DNA from: Amycolatopsis solani
GTDB lineage: Bacteria; Actinomycetota; Actinomycetes; Mycobacteriales; Pseudonocardiaceae
Direction: 5' to 3'
Length of the DNA: 64,000 nucleotides
NCBI RefSeq assembly: GCF_033441515.1
Contig: NZ_JAWQJT010000002.1
Location: forward strand, 1,240,001 to 1,304,000
The translations under genes were made by a program, and so were the position numbers. Under the pieces are notes generated by a model. It worked only from the letters and a program-made list of their open reading frames with translations. It was not told the DNA's origin and did not search any database. Of this stretch, positions 25,943-36,721 are shown one piece after another (the first letter of the stretch is position 1; every line of letters starts with the position of its first letter).

Positions 25943-26767
25943 CATTGTCGGCCGCCCGGTGGTGATCACCGGCGCCGCGTCCGGCATCGGCCGCGCGCTG
26001 GCCACCCGCCTGTCGCGGCTCGGCTCGCCCGTCGCGCTCGCCGACGTCGACGAAGACGGCCTCAAAGCCACCGCCGCCGCACTGCACGGCCGGGTGCTGA
26101 CCCGCGTGCTCGACGTCCGCGACGCCGAAGACCAGCTCCGCTTCGCCGCCGAGGTGCGGGACTGGGCCCCGGCCCCGCTCGCCGCGGTGTTCAACAACGC
26201 CGGCGTCGCGGTCACCTCCACCGTGCTCGACGCGGTCGTCGAGGACGACGACTGGCTGCACGACATCAACTTCCACGGCGTCGTGCACGGAACCCGCGCG
26301 TTCCTGCCCATCCTCGTCGAGCAGGGCGAAGGCGCGATCGTCAACACCTCCAGCGTGTTCGGCCTGCTCGGGATGCCGAACCAGAGTGCATACTGCGCGG
26401 CCAAGTTCGCCGTGCGCGGGTTCACCGAGTCGCTGCGGCAGGAGCTGCACGGCTCCGCGGTCCGCGCGATCACCGTGCACCCGGGCGGCATCACGACGAA
26501 CATCGCGCGCAACGCCCGCGTCCGGCGCGACCCCACCGGGCTGGGCCGCAGCCGCGAGGAGATGGCGGCGCAGTTCGAAGCCATGACCATGACGTCGCCG
26601 GACAAGGCGGCGGCGATCATCCACGCCGGTGTCGACCGCGGGAAGGCCCGCATCCTGGTCGGCCCGGACGCCTACCTGTTCGACGCGCTCGCCCGCATCA
26701 CCCCCACCCACTACAACGCCGTGCTCTCGCGTGTGATGAGGCGCCCGCGGCGGAAAGAGGCCGTCCG

Positions 26768-26771
<4 letters not shown>
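25926..26771 (+). CDS. Short-chain dehydrogenase/reductase
   Basis: A 281-residue classical SDR. The cofactor motif is TGAASGIG (15-22), then NNAG (90-93), catalytic Ser143 (NTSSVFG), Tyr156 and Lys160 (SAYCAAK). The basic N-terminus does not form a signal peptide. It starts inside the end of the hydrolase gene and overlaps the monooxygenase gene by ATGA. It resembles the SDR of mymA-type clusters and would interconvert an alcohol and ketone of the operon substrate. Confidence 0.93.
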
Positions 26772-28239
<1,468 letters not shown>

Positions 28240-28243
<4 letters not shown>

Positions 28244-28275
28244 CGCTCGGAACCGCCCCCGCCCGGGGCCGCTGA
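28240..28275 (+). CDS. Possible 11-residue coupling ORF between monooxygenase and NAD kinase
   Basis: ATG at 28240 overlaps the monooxygenase stop as ATGA, and the short frame (MTLGTAPARGR) stops one base before the NAD kinase ATG at 28277. The NAD kinase has no good ribosome site of its own, so ribosomes ending this mini-ORF could re-initiate there. No homology is expected for such a short peptide; it may be chance. Confidence 0.3.
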
Positions 28276-28276
28276 C

Positions 28277-29143
28277 ATGCACTCCGCGGGACTGGTGCTG
28301 CACCCCCGCCGCGACTCGGCGGCCGCCGTCGAAGCCGTGCTGGGCTGGGCGGGCAACCGGGGCATCGAGATCCTCGGCATCGAGGACGAGATCGTCCGGC
28401 TGGACTGCGCCGCGATCGGCGTCACGGCCGAAGAGCTCGGCCGCCGCGCCGACCTGGTGGTCAGCCTGGGCGGCGACGGCACGATGCTGCGCGCCATGCG
28501 GCTGGCCGACGGGCAGCGCGCGCCGGTGCTCGGGGTGAACCTCGGCAAGCTGGGCTTCCTGGCCGAGGTCGACGTCCCGGACCTGCCCGGCGCGCTCTCG
28601 GCGATCGACGACCAGCGGTTCACGGTCGAGCCGCGGCTCGCCGTGGACGCGGTGCTGGCCAGGCGGAAGATCACGGCGTTCAACGACATCGCGGTGGTGC
28701 GCGTACCCGGCGACGGCAGCGCGGTGGTCGCGGTCCGCGTCGGCGGCCAGCCGTTCGTGAGCTACTCGGCGGACGCGGTGGTCGTGGCGACACCGACCGG
28801 CTCGACGGCGTACAGCTTCTCCGCGGGCGGGCCGATCACCAGCCCGTCGGTGGAGGCGCTGCTGGTCACGCCGGCGGCGCCGCACTCGGCGTACAGCCGC
28901 GGCGTGGTGCTCTCGGTGCGCGACGAGGTGACCCTGGAGCTGCTGCCGACCAGCGGGCGTCTGGCGGTGGAGGTCGACGGCCAGGTCGAGGGCTACGTCT
29001 CCCCCGGCGACCGGCTCGACCTGAGCGCCCGCCCGAGCGCCGCCCGGGTGGTGCGGCTCGGGATGACGACGTTCTACCAGCGGGCCCGCCGCAAGCTCCG
29101 CCTCACCGACTCGGCGGAAATCCCGGACGGCGGCGAGCACTGA
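28277..29143 (+). CDS. NAD kinase
   Basis: A 288-residue enzyme phosphorylating NAD to NADP. All family motifs are present: SLGGDGTMLRA (GGDGT 65-69), FNDIAV (ND 136-137) and ATPTGSTAYSFSAGGP (about 171-186). Length is normal. Actinobacteria usually have one NAD kinase near recN/tlyA; this copy is next to an NADPH-using operon and may be a second paralogue that supports it, though its essential homologue is not visible in this window. An inverted repeat follows the stop. Confidence 0.93.
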   Translation: MHSAGLVLHPRRDSAAAVEAVLGWAGNRGIEILGIEDEIVRLDCAAIGVTAEELGRRADLVVSLGGDGTMLRAMRLADGQRAPVLGVNLGKLGFLAEVDVPDLPGALSAIDDQRFTVEPRLAVDAVLARRKITAFNDIAVVRVPGDGSAVVAVRVGGQPFVSYSADAVVVATPTGSTAYSFSAGGPITSPSVEALLVTPAAPHSAYSRGVVLSVRDEVTLELLPTSGRLAVEVDGQVEGYVSPGDRLDLSARPSAARVVRLGMTTFYQRARRKLRLTDSAEIPDGGEH

Positions 29144-29146
29144 AGC

Positions 29147-29213
29147 CGTCACTTTCCCTACGAAAGCTCCGCTCTCGCCCTCTCGAAGTGGAACTTTCAT
29201 AGGGAAAGTGACG
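29147..29213. repeat. Inverted repeat after the NAD kinase gene
   Basis: Two 20-base arms, CGTCACTTTCCCTACGAAAG (29147-29166) and CTTTCATAGGGAAAGTGACG (29194-29213), pair with one mismatch around a 27-base loop. It begins four bases after the stop codon and would serve as a terminator. Its A+T-rich sequence, unlike the surroundings, suggests a dispersed intergenic element. Confidence 0.75.
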
Positions 29214-29325
29214 CTTGTGGGCTGGGCCACATTTCGGGCATGTCGCGCGGGGGTCACGGAATGGTCACGGGTAGCGTCCGCGGCTTCGCCTGAACCAGCC
29301 GAGCCGTTCCGGAGTGTTTCCACGC

Positions 29326-30060
29326 ATGCTGTGCCCTTCGCCCACCAGTCCTTCCCTGCGCGCCCGGCTGCTCGTCCCCGGGGCGCTGGCCGCCTTCGCC
29401 GGGGCCGTGGTGCTCCTGGCCGTGCTGCACCTCGACCGGCGGGTGGCCCCGCTGGATCCGGTCAGCACGATGCTCAGCGACTACGCGCTGAGCCCGGGCC
29501 GCTGGCTGTGGGACGGCGCGCTGCTGCTGACCAGCACGGGCTCGGCGCTGCTGCTGGTCGCGCTCTACCGCCGCGGCCTGCTGGCGAACCCGGCGCTCGT
29601 GGCGGCGAAGGCGCTGTGGTGCGTGAGCCTGCTGGCGGTGGCGGTGTTCGCGAAGGATCCACAGGGGGGCGCGATCACCGCGACGGGCAAGATCCACCTC
29701 TACGCGTCGGCGGTGACGTGCCTGAGCCTGCCGATCGTCGGCTGGGCGCTGGGCCGCCGCCACCGCGACGACCCCCGCTGGCGCCGCTTCGCCACCTGGT
29801 CCCGGCGGCTGGCCCTGGCCGCGATCCCGTTCTACCTGCCGTTCATCATCCCGTTCGCGGTGAACGTCATCCTGGGCGGCCACCTGCCGACGGTGGCGAC
29901 CGGCCTGGTGGAGCGGCTGATGATGGTGCTGGAGATCGCGCTGCTCGCGGTGCTCGGGCAGTGGGCACACCGGGCGATGCACCCGGGTCAGGCGGGCTCG
30001 CCGGCCTGGGCGAGGCTGCCGAGGAAGCGGGAGGGCATGACCTCGGCGACCACCGCCTGA
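29326..30060 (+). CDS. DUF998 family membrane protein
   Basis: A 244-residue integral membrane protein with about six hydrophobic segments. DPVSTMLSDYALSPGRWLW near residue 45 and AITATGKIHLYASAVTCLSL near 120 match the DUF998 pattern. Function is unknown for the family. ATG 29326 has GGAG 11 bases upstream; GTG 29314 would add four residues. Its last 73 bases overlap the convergent membrane protein gene. Confidence 0.8.
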   Translation: MLCPSPTSPSLRARLLVPGALAAFAGAVVLLAVLHLDRRVAPLDPVSTMLSDYALSPGRWLWDGALLLTSTGSALLLVALYRRGLLANPALVAAKALWCVSLLAVAVFAKDPQGGAITATGKIHLYASAVTCLSLPIVGWALGRRHRDDPRWRRFATWSRRLALAAIPFYLPFIIPFAVNVILGGHLPTVATGLVERLMMVLEIALLAVLGQWAHRAMHPGQAGSPAWARLPRKREGMTSATTA

Positions 30061-30749
30061 ACGATGATGTCCCGCGACCGGATCGCACAGCGGACCCCTT
30101 GCCGGAAGAACAACCCACCCGCGACGACGGCGGCCGCGGTGATCGCGGTGGCGAGCCACGCGCCGGCCCCGGAACCCCAGCCGACGACCACGGCCAGCAC
30201 GACCAGCGGCGGGGTGACGTTGATCCGGAAGGTCGCCTCGGCGAGCACGCGGTCGTAGCGGTTGTAGAGCTCGACGTTGGCGGCCTGCAGCTTGGTGGCC
30301 AGCTGGCGCTCCTCGCGCATGATCCCCGACGGCAGGTACAGGCGGGGGTGGTCGGCCGAGTCGAACCGGTACCCCTCGGCGGTGAAGTCGTGCAGGTCGC
30401 GCTGGGTCTGATCGGACAGCGGGAAGACGCCGCCGTGGTGGAAGCGGCCCCGCCGGGCCAGGTCGCGCAGGTGGTTGATCCACCGCGGGCGGCCGCCGTG
30501 CTCCCACAGGTGCAGCGGATCGACTTCGAGGAACGCCCCGACCAGGTAGGCCGCGAACGACACCACGACCAGCAGGCCGCCCTTGCCGACGTACGAACCC
30601 AGGTCCCACAGGGTCGCGAAGACGTGCTGCGGAGGGCGGCTCTTCGGCAGGTGGTCGGCGACCGCGAGCCACGCCACCAGCAGCCACGCGAAACCGCTCG
30701 CGATCGGGGTGCGCACCTCGCGCAGGCCGGGCAGCAGTGAAGTCAGCAC
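29988..30749 (-). CDS. Membrane protein of unknown function
   Basis: A 253-residue protein with hydrophobic segments near residues 18-34 and 52-75 and a pair near 180-212, separated by a hydrophilic stretch (about 80-175) containing SGIMREERQLATKLQAANVE. It looks like a sensor-less membrane protein with a cytoplasmic middle region. I recognise no family. It overlaps the end of the convergent DUF998 gene. Confidence 0.6.
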   Translation of the reverse strand: MLTSLLPGLREVRTPIASGFAWLLVAWLAVADHLPKSRPPQHVFATLWDLGSYVGKGGLLVVVSFAAYLVGAFLEVDPLHLWEHGGRPRWINHLRDLARRGRFHHGGVFPLSDQTQRDLHDFTAEGYRFDSADHPRLYLPSGIMREERQLATKLQAANVELYNRYDRVLAEATFRINVTPPLVVLAVVVGWGSGAGAWLATAITAAAVVAGGLFFRQGVRCAIRSRDIIVQAVVAEVMPSRFLGSLAQAGEPA

Positions 30750-30779
30750 GCGGGGAAGTCGCGCGAAGGCCGTGGTTCG

Positions 30780-31163
30780 CTACGCCGCCGGCTGGTCCCG
30801 GGTCCGGTGCAGCAGCCAATCCCGCTCGGTCCGGATCAGCGCGTACCGCACCGCCTCCGCCCGGCCGTGCAACGTGAACAAGATCCGCTTCGCCGTCCGG
30901 TCGTGCTCCTCCCACCACCCCGTGTCGGCGATCTTCTTAGTCTCGTCCTCGTAGCCGAGGTGGTCCATCGCGTGGTCGGGCACCGCGACCGCGAGCCGGT
31001 TGCCGCGGGTGTCCGGGGGCAGGCCGCGCGGGACGGCCCAGGACCTCAGCACGCCGTTCTCCTCCAGGCGGAGGTCGAAGTGGTGCCGGGGCCGCCAGTG
31101 CTCGTGCAGCACGAAAGCCGGTTGCTCGCTCACCCCTCCACGATGCCAGAAATCCCGTCCCAT
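30780..31163 (-). CDS. Stand-alone LigD-type 3'-phosphoesterase domain protein
   Basis: A 127-residue protein matching the N-terminal phosphoesterase domain of bacterial LigD: PAFVLHEHWRPRHHFDLRLE and GVLRSWAVPRGLPPDTRGNR contain the usual His/Asp/Arg metal and phosphate ligands, and MDHLGYEDE follows. In LigD this domain trims 3'-phosphate or ribonucleotide ends during end joining. Here it stands alone without polymerase or ligase domains. ATG 31163 is used; GTG 31133 would remove ten residues and leave the domain intact. It is divergent from the Fur gene. Confidence 0.82.
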   Translation of the reverse strand: MGRDFWHRGGVSEQPAFVLHEHWRPRHHFDLRLEENGVLRSWAVPRGLPPDTRGNRLAVAVPDHAMDHLGYEDETKKIADTGWWEEHDRTAKRILFTLHGRAEAVRYALIRTERDWLLHRTRDQPAA

Positions 31164-31238
31164 ACCCGTTTTCCGGGCTCTCAAACAGTCCATCCGTGGA
31201 CTTGACCCGTTCCGAAGAAGCGCGCACGGTGGGGTGTC

Positions 31239-31676
31239 ATGAGCGATGTGACGACCGCGCTGCGGGCCGCCGGGTTGCGGGTCACCGCGCCCCGGCGGGC
31301 GGTGCTGACGTGGCTGGCCGGGCATCCTCACTCCACAGTGGACGAAATCGGCACCGGGGTCCGCTCGGTGCTGGGTTCCGTGTCCGTCCAAGGCGTCTAC
31401 GACGTCCTCGGCGCGTGCGCGGACGCCGGCCTGATCCGGCGGATCGAACTGCCGGGTCACCCCGCCCGCTTCGAACGGCGGGCCGGGGACAACCACCACC
31501 ACGTCGTGTGCCGCTCCTGTGGCCGGACCGAAGACGTCGACTGCGTGGTCGGCGCGGCACCGTGCCTGACCCCGGGTGACACACACGACTTCTCGATCGA
31601 CGAAGCGGAAGTGGTGTTCTGGGGCCGGTGCCCCGCCTGCCGCGCCACCACTTCCCGGAAAGAGGCATCACCGTGA
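31239..31676 (+). CDS. Fur-family regulator linked to catalase
   Basis: A 145-residue Fur/FurA/PerR-like protein: winged helix ([20 protein letters not shown]), metal-site cluster [19 protein letters not shown] and a C-terminal CPAC. It overlaps the catalase gene by four bases, the furA-katG-like arrangement, and should repress it until peroxide oxidises its metal centre. A short palindrome GTCCA-TCCG-TGGAC (31188-31201) and a TTGACC at 31202-31207 lie in its promoter and may be operator and -35. Confidence 0.93.
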   Translation: MSDVTTALRAAGLRVTAPRRAVLTWLAGHPHSTVDEIGTGVRSVLGSVSVQGVYDVLGACADAGLIRRIELPGHPARFERRAGDNHHHVVCRSCGRTEDVDCVVGAAPCLTPGDTHDFSIDEAEVVFWGRCPACRATTSRKEASP

Positions 31677-33184
31677 CCGAACCGACCACCACCGACGCCG
31701 GGATCCCGGTCGAGAGCGACGAGCACTCGCTCACCGTCGGCCCGGACGGCCCGATCCTGCTGCACGACAACTACCTCATCGAGCAGATGGCGCAGTTCAA
31801 CCGCGAACGCGTCCCGGAACGCCAGCCGCACGCGAAGGGCAGCGGCGCGTTCGGGCGGTTCGAGGTGACCGGCGACGTCAGCGCGTACACCAAGGCGGCG
31901 GTGTTCCAGCCGGGGACGAAGACCGATCTGCTGATCCGCTTCTCCACCGTCGCCGGCGAGCGGGGCAGCCCCGACACCTGGCGCGATCCGCGCGGCTTCG
32001 CGGTGAAGTTCTACACCAGCGAAGGCAACTACGACATGGTCGGCAACAACACGCCGGTCTTCTTCATCCGCGACCCGTTGAAGTTCCAGCACTTCATCCG
32101 CTCGCAGAAGCGCCGCGCGGACAACAACCTGCGCGACCACGACATGCAGTGGGACTTCTGGACGCTGTCGCCGGAGTCGGCGCACCAGGTGACGTGGCTG
32201 ATGGGCGACCGCGGCATCCCCCGGACGTGGCGCCACATGAACGGCTACAGCTCCCACACGTACATGTGGGTCAACGCTTCGGGTGAACGCTTCTGGGTGA
32301 AGTACCACTTCAAGACCGACCAGGGCGTCGAGCACTTCACGCAGGACGAAGCCGACCAGATGGCCTCGGCCGACACCGACTACCACACGCGTGACCTGTA
32401 CGAGGCGATCGAGCGCGGCGACTTCCCGAGCTGGACGCTGAAGGTGCAGGTCATGCCGTTCGATGACGCCAAGACCTACCGGTTCAACCCGTTCGACCTC
32501 ACGAAGGTGTGGCCGCACGCCGACTACCCGCTGATCGACGTCGGGCGGATGACGCTCGACCGGAACCCGACCGACCACCACACCGAGATCGAGCAGGCCG
32601 CGTTCGAGCCGAGCAACCTGGTGCCCGGCATCGGCGCCAGCCCGGACAAGATGCTGCTCGGCCGCCTGTTCTCCTACCCGGACGCGCACCGCTACCGGAT
32701 CGGCGCGAACTACAAGCAGCTGCCGGTCAACGCGCCCGTCGCCCCCGTCCACAGCTACAGCAAGGACGGCGCGATGCGGTACACGAAGGTGTCGGATCCG
32801 GTGTACGCGCCGAACTCCAAGGGCGGCCCGCACGCCGACGTGGCGAAGTACGGGCAGCCGGCGGGCTGGCACACCGACGGCGACATGGTCCGCACGGCGT
32901 ACACGCTGCGCGAGGACGACGACGACTTCGGCCAGGCCGGCACGATGGTCCGCGAGGTGCTCGACGACGACCAGCGCGGGCGGCTGGTCGACAACATCGT
33001 CGGGCACCTGCTCAACGGCGTCGGCGAGCCGGTGCTCGCGCGCGCGTTCGACTACTGGCGCAACGTCGACAAGGACCTCGGCGACCGGGTCGAGGCGGGC
33101 GTGCGGGCCAAGCAGGACGAGAAGGACCCGAAGGCGGCCGACCAGGGGAACCCGGCGCGGTCGAGCATGCAGCACAAGGCTTAG
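31673..33184 (+). CDS. katA: Monofunctional heme catalase
   Basis: A 503-residue catalase of small-subunit size. Distal His53 is in [11 protein letters not shown], the distal Asn in [12 protein letters not shown], the active-site signature in [20 protein letters not shown], and the proximal heme ligand Tyr335 in [14 protein letters not shown]. It decomposes hydrogen peroxide in the cytoplasm. GTG 31673 overlaps the fur stop, so it is made together with its regulator. The symbol is by family; the exact katA/katE assignment is not proved. Confidence 0.95.
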   Translation: MTEPTTTDAGIPVESDEHSLTVGPDGPILLHDNYLIEQMAQFNRERVPERQPHAKGSGAFGRFEVTGDVSAYTKAAVFQPGTKTDLLIRFSTVAGERGSPDTWRDPRGFAVKFYTSEGNYDMVGNNTPVFFIRDPLKFQHFIRSQKRRADNNLRDHDMQWDFWTLSPESAHQVTWLMGDRGIPRTWRHMNGYSSHTYMWVNASGERFWVKYHFKTDQGVEHFTQDEADQMASADTDYHTRDLYEAIERGDFPSWTLKVQVMPFDDAKTYRFNPFDLTKVWPHADYPLIDVGRMTLDRNPTDHHTEIEQAAFEPSNLVPGIGASPDKMLLGRLFSYPDAHRYRIGANYKQLPVNAPVAPVHSYSKDGAMRYTKVSDPVYAPNSKGGPHADVAKYGQPAGWHTDGDMVRTAYTLREDDDDFGQAGTMVREVLDDDQRGRLVDNIVGHLLNGVGEPVLARAFDYWRNVDKDLGDRVEAGVRAKQDEKDPKAADQGNPARSSMQHKA

Positions 33185-33257
33185 CGGCGCCCCCGGAGCC
33201 GGCGGCGGCGCACGGGCTAGGTTGGACCTCCGCGCGGGGAACGACCAGGAGGCCGTA

Positions 33258-34226
33258 GTGAACGTCGCCGGTGGGGTGCTGCCGGTCGCGGCCGCGGTGG
33301 CGCTGCTCGTGTTCGCCGGGCGGGTGGCCCACGAGCCGCGCCGGCTCGGCAACGCCGTCTGGCTGGGCGTCGCGCTGCTGCTGACCACGTTGTGGCTGCT
33401 GCGGGAAACGCCGGTGCTGGTGGCGGTGGCCGGGGCCGCGGTGGCGGCCGTCGCGCTGGTGCTGCCCCTCGCGTTGCTCGTCAACGGCGTGCAGATGTGG
33501 CGGCGGGAAGGGCGCAGCACCGGCAACCTCCTGTCGCTCGGGCTCGGTGCCGGCCTGCTCGTGCTGGAGGCGCTGTTCTTCGTCCCGCTCGGGCGGTGGG
33601 GCTCGGCGCTGGTGGCCGTCGCGGCGGTGCTCGCCTGCTACTTCGGGTTCCTGTTCGTGTCGCTGCTGGTGTATTCGGTGGTGTACAGCCGGATCGGACG
33701 GCGCGGCGGCATCGACGCGATCATCGTGCTCGGCTGCGGCCTGGCCGGCGACCGGGTGCCGCCGCTGCTGGCCGGCCGCCTCGATCGCGCGCTGCGGCTC
33801 GCCGCGCGGGAGCCCGAACCCCCGCTGCTGGTGGTGTCGGGCGGGTGCGGTCCGGGCGAGACGGTCACCGAAGCCGAAGCGATGCACGCGTACCTGCGGG
33901 AGCGCGGGATCCCGGCCGAGCGGATCCGCCGTGAGGACCGGGCCACCACGACCGAGGAGAACCTGCGCTTCTCGGCGGCGCTGCTGCCCGCCGGCGCCCA
34001 GCGGGTGGTGGCGGTGACGAGCAGCTACCACGTGTTCCGTGCGGCGGTCGAGTGCCGCCGGATGCACCTGCCCTATCACGCGACGGGCTCCCCGACCGCG
34101 GGCTACTTCCTGCCGAGCGCGCTGCTGCGCGAGTTCGCGGCGCTGATCCTGCACTACCGCCGCACGACGATCGCGGCTTGCGTGGCCATCGCCGGGACCG
34201 GCCTGGTGCTGGCGATCGCCGCCTAG
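33258..34226 (+). CDS. YdcF/ElyC (DUF218) family membrane protein
   Basis: A 322-residue protein. Five or so N-terminal membrane segments (1-145) are followed by a DUF218 domain: IDAIIVLGCGLAGDRVPPLL, LLVVSGGCGPGETVTEAEAM and RREDRATTTEENLRFSAALL. A last hydrophobic helix ends the protein. Members of the family act in envelope biogenesis, but no reaction is established. GTG 33258 follows AGGAGGCC. Confidence 0.9.
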   Translation: MNVAGGVLPVAAAVALLVFAGRVAHEPRRLGNAVWLGVALLLTTLWLLRETPVLVAVAGAAVAAVALVLPLALLVNGVQMWRREGRSTGNLLSLGLGAGLLVLEALFFVPLGRWGSALVAVAAVLACYFGFLFVSLLVYSVVYSRIGRRGGIDAIIVLGCGLAGDRVPPLLAGRLDRALRLAAREPEPPLLVVSGGCGPGETVTEAEAMHAYLRERGIPAERIRREDRATTTEENLRFSAALLPAGAQRVVAVTSSYHVFRAAVECRRMHLPYHATGSPTAGYFLPSALLREFAALILHYRRTTIAACVAIAGTGLVLAIAA

Positions 34227-34269
34227 GCTTCCGCACCACCCCAGCCGTGCGCTAGGTTCACCCGCAGAT

Positions 34270-34290
34270 CTGGTTTGCCCAACAAACCTG
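34270..34290. promoter_or_regulatory. Inverted repeat before the membrane protein / winged-helix pair
   Basis: CTGGTTTG and CAAACCTG form an inverted repeat (7 of 8 matched) around a five-base centre, 22 bases before the ATG at 34312. It is a possible autoregulatory site for the winged-helix protein encoded by the second gene. Confidence 0.4.
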
Positions 34291-34311
34291 TTACGGATCC
34301 GGGGAGCCCGC

Positions 34312-35145
34312 ATGACCGACCTGCCACCCGCCGCCCTGCTCGACGAGATGACGCGGCTGCGGGCGCGGACCCGGGCGGACCGGCACGCCTACGTCCCGCC
34401 GCTGGTGCTGTTCGGCGTGCTCGTGCTCGCGGCGCCGCTGTGGGCCGAAGGCGGGCCGCCGCGGTTCGGGGTTGCCGGGGTGTGGTTCGGGACGCCGTTG
34501 CAGCTGTACTGGCTGGCCGCCGTCGTCGGCGGGTTCCTGGCCACCGCGGCCTGGTACCTCCACCGCGGCCGCCGCAGCGGGGTGCGGACGCCGATCCGCG
34601 GCTACCTCGCGATCGGGCTGGTCGGCGTGCTCGCGATCTCGTTCGGGCTGCCGGTGGTGGAGTCCTTCGCCTACCGCGTCGGGCGGTCGCCGTACGCGCA
34701 GCCGTCGTTCACCGTCCCGGTCGCGGCCGTCGCGCTCCTGACGGGTGGCGGGTTCCTGTGGCTGCGCTCGCGGCTCGCCGGCCGGGGCGCGCGCGGCGCC
34801 GCCACGGCCGTCGCGATGGTCGCCGGCTTCGTCGTGCTGGCGATGCTCGACCTCGCGCTCGCCCCCGCCCGGCCCTACGCGCCGCTCCTCACGATCGCGC
34901 TCGGCCTGCTCGGGCTCGCGTGGCTGGAACGCAGCCGGGTGCTCGGCGTGATCAGCGGACTCTTCGCGGCTTCGGCCCTGCTCGTCAACCTCTACAACGT
35001 CCAGCACGTGTTCTTCCACCTCGGGCTTTTCCCGCGCTACGACGGGGAAACGACGATGGCGTTCACGAACACGCTGCCCCCGGGGCTGGTGCTGCTCGCG
35101 GGCGCCGCCTTCGCGGCCTGGTACGAGCGGCGGGTGCGCGCATGA
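34312..35145 (+). CDS. Polytopic membrane protein of unknown function
   Basis: A 277-residue protein with a hydrophilic N-terminus (DEMTRLRARTRADRHAYVPP) and about eight membrane segments. It overlaps the following winged-helix regulator gene by ATGA. Such membrane protein / small regulator pairs are frequent in actinobacteria; the role of this one is unknown. Confidence 0.7.
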   Translation: MTDLPPAALLDEMTRLRARTRADRHAYVPPLVLFGVLVLAAPLWAEGGPPRFGVAGVWFGTPLQLYWLAAVVGGFLATAAWYLHRGRRSGVRTPIRGYLAIGLVGVLAISFGLPVVESFAYRVGRSPYAQPSFTVPVAAVALLTGGGFLWLRSRLAGRGARGAATAVAMVAGFVVLAMLDLALAPARPYAPLLTIALGLLGLAWLERSRVLGVISGLFAASALLVNLYNVQHVFFHLGLFPRYDGETTMAFTNTLPPGLVLLAGAAFAAWYERRVRA

Positions 35146-35483
35146 GCGAGCACCCCGCGGCCGGCCTGGACGAAACCGTCCACCAGCGGCACCGGCTCGG
35201 CGTCCTCACCATCGCCGCCGAGGCCGGGAAGGTGGATTTCGGGTACCTGCGCCGGACGCTGGACATGACGGCGGGCAACCTGTCCCGGCACGTCACGATC
35301 CTCGACGAGGCCGGGCTGATCGACGTCGAGAAGGGCTACGAGGGCAAGCGGCCCCGCACGTGGATCACCATCAGCCCGGCGGGCCGCAAGGCGCTCGCCG
35401 CGGAGGTGGCCGCGTTGCGGGCGCTCGTGTCGGCGGTCGAGCGCGCGGTCCCGGACCACGTAACCCCCCGCCCCGCCGTATAG
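35142..35483 (+). CDS. Small winged-helix transcriptional regulator
   Basis: A 113-residue single-domain regulator of the ArsR/MarR-like winged-helix (HTH_34) type: KVDFGYLRRTLDMTAGNLSR is the recognition part, and YEGKRPRTWITISPAGRKAL the wing. It is coupled to the membrane protein gene and probably controls it through the repeat at 34270-34290. Confidence 0.88.
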   Translation: MSEHPAAGLDETVHQRHRLGVLTIAAEAGKVDFGYLRRTLDMTAGNLSRHVTILDEAGLIDVEKGYEGKRPRTWITISPAGRKALAAEVAALRALVSAVERAVPDHVTPRPAV

Positions 35484-35495
35484 GTCGTTATACGC

Positions 35496-36638
35496 TCACT
35501 GGAACCACTCGCCCGCGCCCGAGCGCAGCGCCACCGGGCGGGCCTGCGGGAGCGGGAGCGACCCCTGGCTCGGCGGCCACAGCGTCACCGCCGGGACTTC
35601 GCGCAGCTGGGCTCGCAGGCTGTGCAGCGGCAGCGGGCGGCGGCGGGTCAGCAACGTCGTCGTGCGGGGGTGCAAGTCCACGAACGGGTAGGTCGCGTGC
35701 AGCGCCGCGAGCCGCTGCTCCAGGCGGCGGCTGCGGTCGGTCAGCTCGGCCGGGTGCACCGCGGGCTGGATGACCAGGAACTCCCCCGGCCCGAGCCGGA
35801 CCGCGCGGTCGAGGGGGCGCAGGCCGTCGCGCAGGAGGTCGGCGATGTTCTGCTCGGTGTGCATGCGGATGCGGGTGCCGTGGCGCCGTTCCACCACCCC
35901 GGGGTCGTCGACCGCGACGAAGACCAGGCCCAGCGGGACCGTGTCGGTCGCGTCGCCGAGCCAGGACCGGATGCCCACCATGGTGTCGAGGCCGGTGTCC
36001 GGGTCGACGGCCGGGCCGGTCGCCGGACGCGGCTCGGCACGCGAGCGAGCCTTGTCCAGTCTCGACGCCACGTGCCGCAGCGCCGCTTCGGCACGGCTTT
36101 CGACGTCGAGCGCCGCCGGGGCCTCGACCGAGGCCAGCACCTCGCCGACCTTGCGGCGGACCGCCGGGGGCAGCCGGTCGCCCATCGCGTCGCGGAGGCG
36201 GACCACTTCGGCGTACGCCTCGTCGCGGCGCAGGCCCCAGCGGCCGCGGAACAGGCGGGCCGCCTCGACCGCGGACGCCTGCGGGTCGATCTCGTCGAGG
36301 TCCTGCGCGACGACCGAAGCGCCGAACGTCGGCGACAGCACGGCCACCGACCACTCCCGCGCCATCGGCTCGTCCGGGCGCAGCAGCACCGGGGTGACGC
36401 CGTGCGGCAGGTCGGGGCGGCCGGAGTCGACCATGCCGACCACCGTCACCGCCGCCCGCCGGGCGATCTTCGCGTACACCTCCCGCTCGCGTTCGAAGTA
36501 CGGGAGCCGCTGGAACAGCGCGAACACGACCGTGTCGGCGCCCGCGCCTTCGGCCAACGCCGCGCGCTCGACCGCGTGGGACGCGGTCACGAGGGCACGC
36601 TTGGACAGCACGCCAGCGCGCGGATCTGCGTCGGGCAT
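35496..36638 (-). CDS. DICT sensory domain protein with degenerate GGDEF-like domain
   Basis: A 380-residue cytoplasmic protein. Residues about 8-130 resemble the DICT sensory domain (LSKRALVTASHAVERAAL, TVVFALFQRLPYFEREREVY, VAVLSPTFGASVVAQDLDE). Residues about 205-340 resemble a diguanylate-cyclase fold (DPDTGLDTMVGIRSWLG, LGLVFVAVDDPGVVERRHGT, DRAVRLGPGEFLVIQP), but the signature reads GPGEF instead of GGDEF, so it is probably a non-catalytic nucleotide or signal binder. ATG 36638 follows GAAGG. DICT domains are associated with light and nucleotide signalling; the FeS photolyase gene lies just upstream on the same strand. Confidence 0.7.
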   Translation of the reverse strand: MPDADPRAGVLSKRALVTASHAVERAALAEGAGADTVVFALFQRLPYFEREREVYAKIARRAAVTVVGMVDSGRPDLPHGVTPVLLRPDEPMAREWSVAVLSPTFGASVVAQDLDEIDPQASAVEAARLFRGRWGLRRDEAYAEVVRLRDAMGDRLPPAVRRKVGEVLASVEAPAALDVESRAEAALRHVASRLDKARSRAEPRPATGPAVDPDTGLDTMVGIRSWLGDATDTVPLGLVFVAVDDPGVVERRHGTRIRMHTEQNIADLLRDGLRPLDRAVRLGPGEFLVIQPAVHPAELTDRSRRLEQRLAALHATYPFVDLHPRTTTLLTRRRPLPLHSLRAQLREVPAVTLWPPSQGSLPLPQARPVALRSGAGEWFQ

Positions 36639-36721
36639 GGGGATCGCCTTCGCCGGGGAAAGGGAGACAAACAACCGTACGAGCACCCGCGAAACCCGGC
36701 TAGTCACACGATGGTGCGAAC

